8,224 nucleotides of DNA from Clostridia bacterium (GCA_017646185.1 JAGCNA010000130.1:1-8224); one strand, 5' to 3'; shown: positions 1 through 6,262, numbered from the stretch's first letter. Notes: generated by a model from the sequence alone, not told the origin. Numbers and translations: made by a program.

Positions 1-5
1 ACAAT

Positions 6-33
6 AAAACCTCCGATTTCTCGGAGGTTTTTT
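6..33. terminator. Rho-independent terminator, bidirectional
   Basis: An 11-bp perfect stem (6-16 with 21-31) closes a TTTC loop; its core is CCTCCGA/TCGGAGG. The plus strand has six T (28-33) and the minus strand four T followed by ATTGT, so it can stop transcription both ways. On the minus strand it lies just past the stop of the oxidoreductase gene. It may also serve a gene entering from the left, outside the window. Confidence 0.85.
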
Positions 34-39
34 GTGTTT

Positions 40-1110
40 CTATTTTCCTATGTGGGGATTCTGTCTGTGAGCTTCTTCGATAACCGCAAGCTGCTGACGA
101 ACCTGACACAGCTTGATATCGTGCTCTCTGCCTTCGGTAAGAAGAGCGTATATCTGGTCGTAATATGTCTGAACAGCGGCGATAAAGGGTGCCTGAGGGT
201 CGCCTTCCCAGCTTTCCTCGTGCCAATTAAGCTTTTCGGTGCAGTATGCGGGGAAGCATTCAACCTTGTCTGCGGTAAGAGGATCCTTTATAAGATGCTG
301 ATCTTCGTTTTCTTCGGGAATAAAGTATTTCCAATCAATATGAGCCATGCTTCCCTTAAGAGAACCGCGGGTACCGTGAAGCTTGTATGTAAAGAGAGGG
401 TATCCGTCTGCGGAAGAAATCTCAAGGTCGATAAGAGGCTTGTTAGGTGCGGTAAGTATGAGCTTGCAGTAATCCTCTGCATCACCGAAGGTGTTGCATC
501 TGTCCATACGGCAGAAAACTTCGGGCATACCGTCATACATATCCATTATATTAAGCGCCTGATCAAGAGGGTGAGGTCCTGTGTTTGCAAGGTTTCCGCC
601 GTTGAATTCGCGGCAGCACTGCCAGTCCCAGCGGCGTGCGTAGCCGTTGAACTGAATGCCGACCTGAACCAATCTGCCCAACACGCCGGAAGCGATAACT
701 TCCTTTACCTTTTCAAAATAATGGGCAAATCTGGACTGCTGGAATACAAGGAACACTCTGCCGTTCTTTTTTGCAATTTCGCACAATTCGTCAAACTGCT
801 CTACTGTGGGAACGCAGGGCTTTTCGCACAGTACGTTAAAGCCGTGCTCAAGCAGATCCTTGGTGACGGGGTAATGAAGATGGCTGGGGGTGGAGTTTAT
901 AACAAGATCAATATCGGTTCTGCCGTAAAGCTGAGTATAGGAAGTGAATGTTTCGCATCCGTATTCCTCTGCCGCACGTACACGGCGAACCTCCATGGGC
1001 TCTACGACGCCGATAACCTTAAAACGCTCGGTATCCTTTTTAAGATGCAGACCGTGAATATCTCTGCCGCTTCTGCCCTGACCGAGTATGACTACATTCA
1101 ATTGCTTCAT
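40..1110 (-). CDS. Gfo/Idh/MocA-family NAD(P)-dependent oxidoreductase
   Basis: A 356-residue cytoplasmic protein of normal length for this family of NAD(P)-dependent sugar, inositol and related dehydrogenases. The N-terminal Rossmann fold opens with a beta strand and G10-Q-G12-R-S-G15, followed by an acidic residue after the second strand (VVEP, E37). The family EKP signature is at 96-98, with Lys97 the usual catalytic lysine. The second-domain signature reads GGNLANTGPH-PLD (171-183): His180 is kept, but the Asp normally four residues before it is Asn176. The start is set by AAGGAG at 1123-1128, 12 nt upstream. It has its own promoter and terminator and seems to be transcribed alone. No neighbour points to a pathway, so the substrate is unknown. 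Family certain, function not. Confidence 0.92.
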   Translation of the reverse strand: MKQLNVVILGQGRSGRDIHGLHLKKDTERFKVIGVVEPMEVRRVRAAEEYGCETFTSYTQLYGRTDIDLVINSTPSHLHYPVTKDLLEHGFNVLCEKPCVPTVEQFDELCEIAKKNGRVFLVFQQSRFAHYFEKVKEVIASGVLGRLVQVGIQFNGYARRWDWQCCREFNGGNLANTGPHPLDQALNIMDMYDGMPEVFCRMDRCNTFGDAEDYCKLILTAPNKPLIDLEISSADGYPLFTYKLHGTRGSLKGSMAHIDWKYFIPEENEDQHLIKDPLTADKVECFPAYCTEKLNWHEESWEGDPQAPFIAAVQTYYDQIYALLTEGREHDIKLCQVRQQLAVIEEAHRQNPHIGK

Positions 1111-1142
1111 AATTTATCACAACTCCTTATATTATTGGAATA

Positions 1143-1171
1143 ATTATAACACACGATATAAGGGTTGTAAA
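1143..1171 (-). promoter_or_regulatory. Housekeeping sigma-A type promoter of the Gfo/Idh/MocA gene
   Basis: On the minus strand, TTTACA (1166-1171) and a perfect TATAAT (1143-1148) are separated by 17 bases. This predicts a start near 1136 and a leader of about 25 nt. The -35 box begins only about 12 bases past the stop codon of the upstream gene, and I see no terminator between them. Confidence 0.8.
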
Positions 1172-1183
1172 GAAAATTTTTCA

Positions 1184-1540
1184 TTATTTTGCCATAAGTA
1201 ATCCCGTTTTTTTATCCCAGCACTGTCGGGTTACGTTTCCATCGGTACGGCATACGCCGTCAAACACAAATGCGTGTATGGTTACCAGTATTTTTTCCTC
1301 GGTTTCCTCGGTGTTATACACCATAACGGCGGAAAACGGTTTAAAGCCCTCTTCCTTTCTCGCCTCTATGGCACGGGGAAGCAGCCGGCGGGATGCAAAA
1401 GAGTGAAATTTTTTTGCCAGATTTTCATAAAAAGCGTTTGCGGTCTTTTTTAGTTTTCTGCTGCCGAAATCGGGGTAGGACAGGTTTATATATACCAGTT
1501 CCTCCCCTTTTTCATTTTTTAATATCTGCTTGGTTTGCAT
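1184..1540 (-). CDS. Small soluble protein, possibly RsiV-like (DUF4163/DUF3298) fold
   Basis: 118 residues with no signal peptide or membrane segment, so cytoplasmic as read. I do not recognise it firmly. Its layout resembles the DUF4163/DUF3298 module of RsiV-like proteins: a strand ending in INLSYPDF (18-25), a long amphipathic helix with KKTANAFYENL (31-41), a strand pair with FSAVMVYN and KILVTIHAFVFDG, and a terminal WDKKTGLLM resembling the family's Asp-x-x-x-Gly turn. It stops where DUF3298 would normally continue. The start is supported by GGGAGG (1550-1555), 9 nt upstream and inside the last codons of the preceding gene. It is third in the cluster with the GerA-family gene, 4 nt after the membrane-protein stop, so probably cotranscribed and translationally coupled. 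The gene is likely real; the family call is tentative. Confidence 0.75.
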   Translation of the reverse strand: MQTKQILKNEKGEELVYINLSYPDFGSRKLKKTANAFYENLAKKFHSFASRRLLPRAIEARKEEGFKPFSAVMVYNTEETEEKILVTIHAFVFDGVCRTDGNVTRQCWDKKTGLLMAK

Positions 1541-1544
1541 ATAA

Positions 1545-2069
1545 TCATTCCTCCCGAAAAGATTGTATGCATCTTCCTCCCTGCATTAGAACAGGAATGA
1601 GGGCGGGAAGCAATAAAGCTATTGCCTGCGTCCGTCCGAAGCCGAAGGATACGGGCAGGCTTACCGCCAGCGCTATGCAAAGTCCTTTTATTTTGTCACC
1701 GCGGCAGACTCCCGCCGCAAGGGGAAGCAGTAAAACAAGACCTATATATGCGTATTGCCCACTTTTGTCACCGCCGCTTAAAACAGAAGAAAGCAAGGTC
1801 AGTATTAAAAGCAGGGGAAAAGAAAAATAAAAATTCTTTTTTATAAAGGCGGTAATAATACAGCAGATATATATTATAACCGTTTGCTTAACGGGAAGCA
1901 CAAGTCCGCAAAACGCCATAAGCAACGGGACGGCGGCAGGCGTAATCCTGCGGAGGGCTTTTATATTTGAAAGCAGTACCGCCGAAAGGGCAAACAACAC
2001 ACATTCCTGCGGCCCTGCCTTTGTTACTGCAACGCAGGCGGCTGTCATCGCCGCAAAAGCCGCCGTCAC
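1545..2069 (-). CDS. Multipass membrane protein of unknown function coupled to a GerA-family gene
   Basis: I do not recognise this 174-residue protein. It is very hydrophobic, with about six or seven likely membrane segments (roughly residues 2-17, 22-36, 43-60, 63-77, 82-98, 106-121, 128-162), short loops and a short charged tail (FREE). It is too short for a GerAB-type permease (about 360 residues) and lacks the lipobox of a GerAC protein. The chosen start is GTG at 2067-2069, overlapping the TGA of the GerA-family gene in a GTGA junction, with GGAAGGA at 2076-2082 six nt upstream. The frame stays open further upstream, but that part is only the other frame of the GerA C-terminus. An ATG at 2048 is a weaker alternative. 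Tight coupling suggests it works with the GerA-family protein in the spore inner membrane; this is inference. Confidence 0.82.
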   Translation of the reverse strand: MTAAFAAMTAACVAVTKAGPQECVLFALSAVLLSNIKALRRITPAAVPLLMAFCGLVLPVKQTVIIYICCIITAFIKKNFYFSFPLLLILTLLSSVLSGGDKSGQYAYIGLVLLLPLAAGVCRGDKIKGLCIALAVSLPVSFGFGRTQAIALLLPALIPVLMQGGRCIQSFREE

Positions 2070-3418
2070 AGCTTTTCCTTCCGAAACACCGTTTTGCCGG
2101 GGAATGCCAGCAGATAATCCTGCAAGCCTTCTTTTGATACCGGCGCAAGCGGTGTCATATAGGGCTTCCCGAAGCTTTCCCCGGAAGAGAGCAGACAGAA
2201 TATTACGGATATTCCCGCAAGTACGCCGGGAATTCCGCAAATACAGCCCGCCGCAAGTAAAATATACCTGGCAATAACCGACGTATACATATATACCGGT
2301 ACTATGAAAGCGGTTACCTCGGAAAGCGCCACCACCATCACGGTAATGGGTGCGATAAGTCCTGCGCTTACCGCGGCTTCTCCGAGTATCAGCGAGCCTA
2401 CTATTCCAACCGCATCCCCAAGTCTTTGGGGCATTCTCACGCCTACCTCCCGTAACAGCTCAAAAACCGTCAGGGCGGCAAAAACCTCTGCCCACAAGGG
2501 CATTGGTAATTTGGAAACGTATTCTTCCAGGGAACTTTTTATGGCTTCGGGTAATATATGGGGAGCGTGATACCACGCTGCGCAAAAAAACGCAGGCAGC
2601 AGCAGGGAAACGATCATTGCGGTAAAACGAAGCGACCTTATAAAGGTGGCGTAAACGGGTGAACGGTAGTAATCATCGGAGGATTGCAACGCCTCCGCAA
2701 AAACGTAAGGCGCCGTAAGCACGAAAGGGGAACCATCGCATATTATTGCAATTCTTCCCGCTATCAGCTTTGAGATAACCTTATCTGCCTTTTGGGAATT
2801 GCCGAACTTCGGCAGCATTCCGTTTCCGGCAATAAGCGTTTCAAGATTTCCCGAATCCGTAAGACCGGTAATCTTTTCGCTTTGTAAGCGTTTTATTATC
2901 TTTTGCGCCATTCCTTCTTCCGCTCTGCCTTCTATCCATACCACCGCCACACGTGTGCTTGTGATATCCCCCATGATCACGGGGACGGATTTAAGGTTTT
3001 CGGATTTTACGCACCTTCGTATCAATGCCAGATTAACTTCCCAGTCTTCGGTAAAGCCCACCTTGGGGCCGCGCACGGTTATATCCGTATCGGGCTCGGT
3101 TACTGCCCGCTTTACGGTTGCCGTGGCGTTTGCAAGGACACATTCGCTTTGGGTGATAAGCAATGCCTGACCGTCAAGTATTGCCGCTACAGCCTCGTCC
3201 GCGTCCTTCGGCTCGGTAACGGATACACCCCGCAAAATCTCCTTCAGGCTGCCATTTCCGCCGCTTTCGGTTACAGGGGCAATCATCTCGCGGGAGATGT
3301 AGCCTCTGTCTGCCATTCCGCGAAGAAAGCAAACAAAAAGTGTTCTTTTTCCGAAATCTATCTCTCTGGAAACAAAATCAGAGCAATTTTCAAACCGCTT
3401 TTCTATTTCCTCACGCAT
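2066..3418 (-). CDS. GerA/SpoVAF-family spore germination protein
   Basis: 450 residues, slightly shorter than the usual 480-500 for GerA A-subunits and SpoVAF. These are spore inner-membrane proteins; GerA A-subunits are thought to form nutrient-gated ion channels. The soluble N-terminal region carries the family motifs EPDTDITVRGPKVGF (108-122), NLALIRRCVKSENLK (129-143), LPKFGNSQKADKV (202-214) and GRIAIICDGSPFVLTAPY (221-238), then DDYY (248-251). Membrane segments follow at about 264-282, 308-322 and 335-410, with ELLREVGVRMPQRLG (320-334) and IVGSLILGEAAVSAGLIAP (339-357). GGGGAG lies 8 nt before the ATG. No GerAB permease or GerAC lipoprotein gene lies beside it; it is followed by an unknown membrane protein. 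This fits a SpoVAF-like or orphan A-subunit better than a complete nutrient receptor. I cannot separate GerAA from SpoVAF by eye. Confidence 0.93.
   Translation of the reverse strand: MREEIEKRFENCSDFVSREIDFGKRTLFVCFLRGMADRGYISREMIAPVTESGGNGSLKEILRGVSVTEPKDADEAVAAILDGQALLITQSECVLANATATVKRAVTEPDTDITVRGPKVGFTEDWEVNLALIRRCVKSENLKSVPVIMGDITSTRVAVVWIEGRAEEGMAQKIIKRLQSEKITGLTDSGNLETLIAGNGMLPKFGNSQKADKVISKLIAGRIAIICDGSPFVLTAPYVFAEALQSSDDYYRSPVYATFIRSLRFTAMIVSLLLPAFFCAAWYHAPHILPEAIKSSLEEYVSKLPMPLWAEVFAALTVFELLREVGVRMPQRLGDAVGIVGSLILGEAAVSAGLIAPITVMVVALSEVTAFIVPVYMYTSVIARYILLAAGCICGIPGVLAGISVIFCLLSSGESFGKPYMTPLAPVSKEGLQDYLLAFPGKTVFRKEKL
2076..2082 (-). promoter_or_regulatory. Ribosome binding site fixing the GTG start of the membrane protein
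   Basis: GGAAGGA on the minus strand, 6 nt before GTG at 2067-2069 and inside the last codons of the GerA-family gene. With the GTGA stop/start overlap it argues for translational coupling and against any start further upstream. Confidence 0.7.
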
Positions 3419-3438
3419 TTTTCACACTCCCCGTGGTT

Positions 3439-3467
3439 TAGTTTTCTACAAACGGGAAATTTTATAC
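3439..3467 (-). promoter_or_regulatory. Candidate forespore (sigma-G/sigma-F type) promoter of the spore cluster
   Basis: On the minus strand GTATA (3463-3467) fits the sigma-G -35 consensus GHATR. After 17 bases AAAACTA (3439-3445) matches CATWMTA at 5 of 7 positions. No good sigma-A promoter is visible in this gap on this strand. The predicted leader is short, beginning near the SD GGGGAG. The consensus is the Bacillus one; its use here is inference. Confidence 0.4.
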
Positions 3468-3477
3468 CAAAAAGCCA

Positions 3478-3506
3478 TTGACTAAAATGTTCGGTGCGTA
3501 TATAAT
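3478..3506 (+). promoter_or_regulatory. Sigma-A promoter of the lipoprotein/M23 operon
   Basis: TTGACT (3478-3483) and a perfect TATAAT (3501-3506) with a 17-base spacer, giving a start near 3513 and a leader of about 24 nt. It lies back to back with the promoter region of the minus-strand spore cluster. Confidence 0.85.
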
Positions 3507-3523
3507 TATGTTAATTAAACAAT

Positions 3524-3527
3524 GGAG
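3524..3527 (+). promoter_or_regulatory. Ribosome binding site choosing the lipoprotein start
   Basis: GGAG lies 9 nt before the ATG at 3537. The in-frame ATG at 3522 overlaps this site and has no SD of its own, so 3537 is the likely start. That start also leaves a clean lipoprotein signal peptide. Confidence 0.65.
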
Positions 3528-3536
3528 ACGTGTGTA

Positions 3537-3998
3537 ATGAAAAAAATATTTTTTGTGTTTTTAGCTTTTGCTCTTTTACTGTGCTCCTGCACAAGCTCTT
3601 TTACCGTAAACGTTTCGGAGGCGGGCGCCGCTATGGCAGACGCTACGGGCTATGCATGGATGGAGTACGATAAAGACAGTATATACAACGATACCGGTAT
3701 ATCCGAGGATATGTACGTTAACGGATTTTTCGCCTGGCTTCTTGAAGCAAGCGTAGGCAACTGTGCCTGCGTAGCGGTTTTTGAGGCGGCAGACAGCACA
3801 AAGGCTTCGGAGATAGAAACCTATCTTAAAGCGTATCTTACCGACGTTCAGCTTACTCAGGAAAACTACAACGCAGACAACTATGCAATGACAAAAGCGG
3901 CAGAATTGTTTGTAGAGGGCAATTACGTGGTTTTCGCCATCGCACCCGATACTTCTGTTATCAAAACCGCTTTTGAAAACGCAAAGGTTATTGGTTAA
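3537..3998 (+). CDS. DUF4358-type lipoprotein
   Basis: 153 residues from the ATG at 3537. The N-terminus is a typical lipoprotein signal: MKK, a hydrophobic run IFFVFLAFALLL, then the lipobox L15-C-S-C18, so Cys18 would be lipidated and the protein held on the outer face of the membrane. The rest (about 33-145) resembles DUF4358, a clostridial domain of unknown function: a central strand ACVAVFEA (77-84), a helix with KASEIETYLKAYL (89-101), QENYNADNYAMTKAAEL (108-124) and the terminal GNYVVFAIAPD (128-138). It is the first gene of an operon; the M23-domain gene starts 12 nt after its stop, so the two may act together at the cell surface. The domain call comes from memory of the family pattern. 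No enzymatic residues are evident. Confidence 0.85.
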   Translation: MKKIFFVFLAFALLLCSCTSSFTVNVSEAGAAMADATGYAWMEYDKDSIYNDTGISEDMYVNGFFAWLLEASVGNCACVAVFEAADSTKASEIETYLKAYLTDVQLTQENYNADNYAMTKAAELFVEGNYVVFAIAPDTSVIKTAFENAKVIG

Positions 3999-4010
3999 AG
4001 GCAGGCAGAC

Positions 4011-5624
4011 ATGAATAAACAAAACAACGGTCTTCGCGCGTTTTTTGCGGTATTAATGTGTATTCCCATCGGGTTTATAATATATTTTGCCGTACTTTAT
4101 ACAAATCATAATATTCCCGTTTCCGAGGTGGTTTCTGTTTCGATCACCGCAGGGGACGGAAAGGTATATAATTATACCGACGAGGAAACCAGAACCTTTT
4201 TCCTTGACGTTTATCTGGATGCGGCGGCAGACGAAAATATCGTTTCCCCGCCCGAAGGAGTTATCCCCGCTTCCGTCGCTTGTGACAGAGGGGATAAGCG
4301 TATAGACTACAAGCTGTATCCCTCCGTAAAGGACGGAACGGTTATTATGCAGGATGAAAACGGATATTTTTACTCACTGCCTTCCGATGTGGAGCAGCAT
4401 TTGCTTGTAAGAAGCGAATTCCAGTATCTGTATGCGGGAGACCTGCTTCCCGCATTTACCGTAGTTTCCGGCGACAGAATTCAGGAAATATCTCCCGTTA
4501 ACTACAAATGGTCCTATAAAAAAGCAGACGGTAAATATTACAGCGATAATATCACCATTAAATATGAGGAGGGAAGTGACCTCCGCATTTATTCCGACCG
4601 TGAAAATTCTATCGGATTTTCCGTTCAGCCCAGCACTCTGGAGCTTCGTATTAACGGTGAAAGCGTAGCGCCCGGCAGCTTTTCCTCCCTTGCGTATTCG
4701 GCAGACACCACTTTGGATGTTTCCGTAAGAGCTACATGGGTAAACGATGGGGAAAGCAACTACGGCACAGCCGAATATAATTTTAAAATACTGTACGATA
4801 TTCCCGCAAAGGTTTACCTTTCCAACGACGTTTGCGTAAGAGGCGATACCTTGCTTTTGCGTGTGGATATGCTTACCGACGGTGAAACGGTTGAGCTGGA
4901 AAGCGACCTGATCACCACCGCACCCGAATTTGAGGTTCAGGGCGGCGTGGCATACGCTATTCTTCCCATCTCCTTGGAGAATGAGCCCGGCACCTATGAT
5001 CTTACCTTTATCTCCGGTGAAAACACCGTAAAGCTTACTCTGGATGTTGTTGAAGCGGATTACGGCTTCGGCACCTATCATTATCCCAACGATCTGTTTA
5101 TGCAGTACGTTGCCAACGATAAGATAGAAGAGCTTTCTTCCGCAATAGACAATACCGTAGTGTTCGGCGGAGCTATGTTCTTTACCTTTGACAGTTCTTT
5201 CGCTCTTCCCTGCGAAGGCGGCGAGATTATCGAAACCTACGGCAAGAGCATTGTTATAAACGATGAGACTGCTCAGGAAGCCCCCTTCAGCGGTTACGTT
5301 CCCGGCAACGTATATCAGGTTGCGGAGGGGACGTCCGTGGTTTCCATGCAGCGCGGTAAGGTTGTCTATGCAGGCGAAACCGCACTTACCGGCGGAACGG
5401 TAATTATAAGCCACGGTATGGGTATATATTCCTATTATTTCCACGTAGAGCATATTGCCGTAACCGAAGGCACCACCGTACAAAAGGGCGCCATTCTGGG
5501 TAAAGCGGGCACAAGCCCTCTGTCTCCCGAAGAGGTTGGCAATATCGTTCACAACGCAATTTCCGTCGGCAAGGTCTTTGTAGACCCCAAGCCCTTCATC
5601 GAAGGCACGTTGTTCATCGATTAA
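4011..5624 (+). CDS. Membrane-anchored protein with degenerate LytM/M23 domain
   Basis: 537 residues: a short cytoplasmic start, one membrane segment (about 10-30), a long beta-rich extracellular region (38-350) with Ig-like character (KVYLSNDVCVRGDTLLL, 267-283), and a C-terminal LytM/M23 fold (about 425-530). M23 enzymes are zinc endopeptidases that cut peptidoglycan cross-bridges. Here the fold is recognisable: EGTSVVSMQRGKVVYAG (439-455), VIISHGMGIYSYYFHV (464-479) and VTEGTTVQKGAILGKAGTS (484-502). The zinc-binding HxxxD, however, aligns with V430-P-G-N-V434, so both ligands are gone. The later HLHF motif is reduced to VHNA with one His (514); H478 is kept. It is probably not an active peptidase and more likely a wall-binding or regulatory protein, as in other LytM pseudoenzymes. 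The SD is weak (AGGCAGG), so it may be coupled to the lipoprotein gene. Confidence 0.88.
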   Translation: MNKQNNGLRAFFAVLMCIPIGFIIYFAVLYTNHNIPVSEVVSVSITAGDGKVYNYTDEETRTFFLDVYLDAAADENIVSPPEGVIPASVACDRGDKRIDYKLYPSVKDGTVIMQDENGYFYSLPSDVEQHLLVRSEFQYLYAGDLLPAFTVVSGDRIQEISPVNYKWSYKKADGKYYSDNITIKYEEGSDLRIYSDRENSIGFSVQPSTLELRINGESVAPGSFSSLAYSADTTLDVSVRATWVNDGESNYGTAEYNFKILYDIPAKVYLSNDVCVRGDTLLLRVDMLTDGETVELESDLITTAPEFEVQGGVAYAILPISLENEPGTYDLTFISGENTVKLTLDVVEADYGFGTYHYPNDLFMQYVANDKIEELSSAIDNTVVFGGAMFFTFDSSFALPCEGGEIIETYGKSIVINDETAQEAPFSGYVPGNVYQVAEGTSVVSMQRGKVVYAGETALTGGTVIISHGMGIYSYYFHVEHIAVTEGTTVQKGAILGKAGTSPLSPEEVGNIVHNAISVGKVFVDPKPFIEGTLFID

Positions 5625-5635
5625 TAAAGTTATAA

Positions 5636-5671
5636 TTCAAGCGCTCTTTTTTGGGGCGCTTGAAATTTTTT
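5636..5671 (+). terminator. Rho-independent terminator of the lipoprotein/M23 operon
   Basis: An 11-bp stem (5636-5646 with 5654-5664, one G-T pair; core TTCAAGCGC/GCGCTTGAA), a 7-base loop beginning with T, and a run of six T at 5666-5671. It begins 11 bases after the stop codon and directly precedes the nrdR promoter. Confidence 0.9.
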
Positions 5672-5673
5672 AC

Positions 5674-5702
5674 TTTACAAACACAAAATATAGTGGTATA
5701 AT
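5674..5702 (+). promoter_or_regulatory. Sigma-A promoter of nrdR
   Basis: TTTACA (5674-5679), a 17-base spacer and a perfect TATAAT (5697-5702). The predicted start is near 5709, giving a leader of about 36 nt to the ATG at 5745. The spacer is almost entirely filled by an NrdR-box-like sequence. Confidence 0.85.
5681..5696 (+). promoter_or_regulatory. Putative NrdR box in the nrdR promoter
   Basis: ACACAAAATATAGTGG matches the described 16-bp NrdR-box consensus acaCwAtATaTwGtgt (as I recall it) at 14 of 16 positions, missing only the seventh and last. It sits between the -35 and -10 boxes, where bound NrdR would block RNA polymerase. NrdR boxes often occur in pairs; I see no convincing second copy. 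Confidence 0.6.
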
Positions 5703-5744
5703 ATTATGTAAATTACAATGTCCGAAAGGAAAAACAAAAACATT

Positions 5745-6194
5745 ATGAAATGTCCTATGTGTTCGTACCCCGAAAGCAAGGTTATAGATTCCCGTCCCTC
5801 TGCGGATCATTCTTCCATACGCCGCCGCAGAGAGTGCGAAAAATGTCAAAAGCGCTTCACTACATACGAAATAGTCGAAACCGTCCCTCTCGTGGTGGTA
5901 AAGCGTGATAAATCCCGTGAAACCTTTGACAGAAGCAAGCTGCTTCGTTCCATCATCTCTGCCTGCGATAAACGCCACGTTTCCCGCGAGCAAATGGAAT
6001 CTATTGCGGATGAAATTCAGTTCACTCTTCAGAACTCTCTTCAGAACGAGGTTAATTCCACCTATATCGGCGAGCTGGTTCTGGAAAAGCTCCGCGGTAT
6101 AGACGAAGTTGCGTATATCCGCTTTGCATCCGTTTACCGTTCTTTTAAGGATATTTCTCAGTTCCTTGAGGAAATAACCAATCTTAATAAATAG
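5745..6194 (+). CDS. nrdR: Transcriptional repressor NrdR of ribonucleotide reductase genes
   Basis: 149 residues, the normal length. NrdR senses ATP/dATP and represses ribonucleotide reductase genes by binding NrdR boxes. The zinc ribbon has C3-P-M-C6 and C31-E-K-C34, with the family sequences KVIDSRPS (12-19) and SIRRRRECEKC (24-34) and then RFTTYE. The ATP-cone domain (about 47-137) begins VVVKRDKSRETFDRSKL (50-66) and ends YIRFASVYRSFKDI. The ATG at 5745 gives the canonical MKCPMC start. An in-frame ATG at 5718 would add nine residues but has no SD and lies about 9 nt from the predicted transcript start. AAAGGA at 5725-5730 is 14 nt from the chosen ATG, rather long. It is monocistronic between two terminators, with no reductase gene in the window, and probably autoregulated. 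Confidence 0.97.
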   Translation: MKCPMCSYPESKVIDSRPSADHSSIRRRRECEKCQKRFTTYEIVETVPLVVVKRDKSRETFDRSKLLRSIISACDKRHVSREQMESIADEIQFTLQNSLQNEVNSTYIGELVLEKLRGIDEVAYIRFASVYRSFKDISQFLEEITNLNK

Positions 6195-6200
6195 TTTTAT

Positions 6201-6224
6201 AAAAGACCGCACGTGCGGTCTTTT
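6201..6224 (+). terminator. Rho-independent terminator of nrdR
   Basis: A perfect 24-bp palindrome: AAAAGACCGC (6201-6210), loop ACGT, GCGGTCTTTT (6215-6224), followed by GTGCTTTT. It lies 6 bases after the nrdR stop. Its symmetry would also allow function on the minus strand, though no minus-strand gene ends here. Confidence 0.88.
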
Positions 6225-6262
6225 GTGCTTTTAAAAAAGTAATTTTTTTTGCAAAAAATCTC

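Noticed and set aside
34..1143. A 369-codon open frame on the plus strand over the oxidoreductase gene
   Set aside because: It is the antisense of a gene with clear Rossmann and EKP motifs, SD and promoter. The translation has no recognisable family and no SD, and it begins inside the terminator.
2070..2240. Upstream extension of the membrane-protein frame to an ATG at 2240
   Set aside because: The extra residues are the alternative frame of the GerA-family C-terminus. The GTGA overlap with a well-placed SD gives a better start at 2069.
2903..3481. Open frame on the plus strand opposite the start of the GerA-family gene
   Set aside because: It has no family signature or SD and runs antisense across conserved GerA motifs into the divergent promoter region.
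4374..5552. A 392-codon open frame on the minus strand over the M23-domain gene
   Set aside because: Antisense shadow: no SD, promoter or recognisable domain, while the plus strand encodes a clear membrane anchor and LytM fold.
5718..5744. N-terminal nine-residue extension of NrdR from the ATG at 5718
   Set aside because: There is no SD, it lies about 9 nt from the predicted transcript start, and family members begin MKCPxC.
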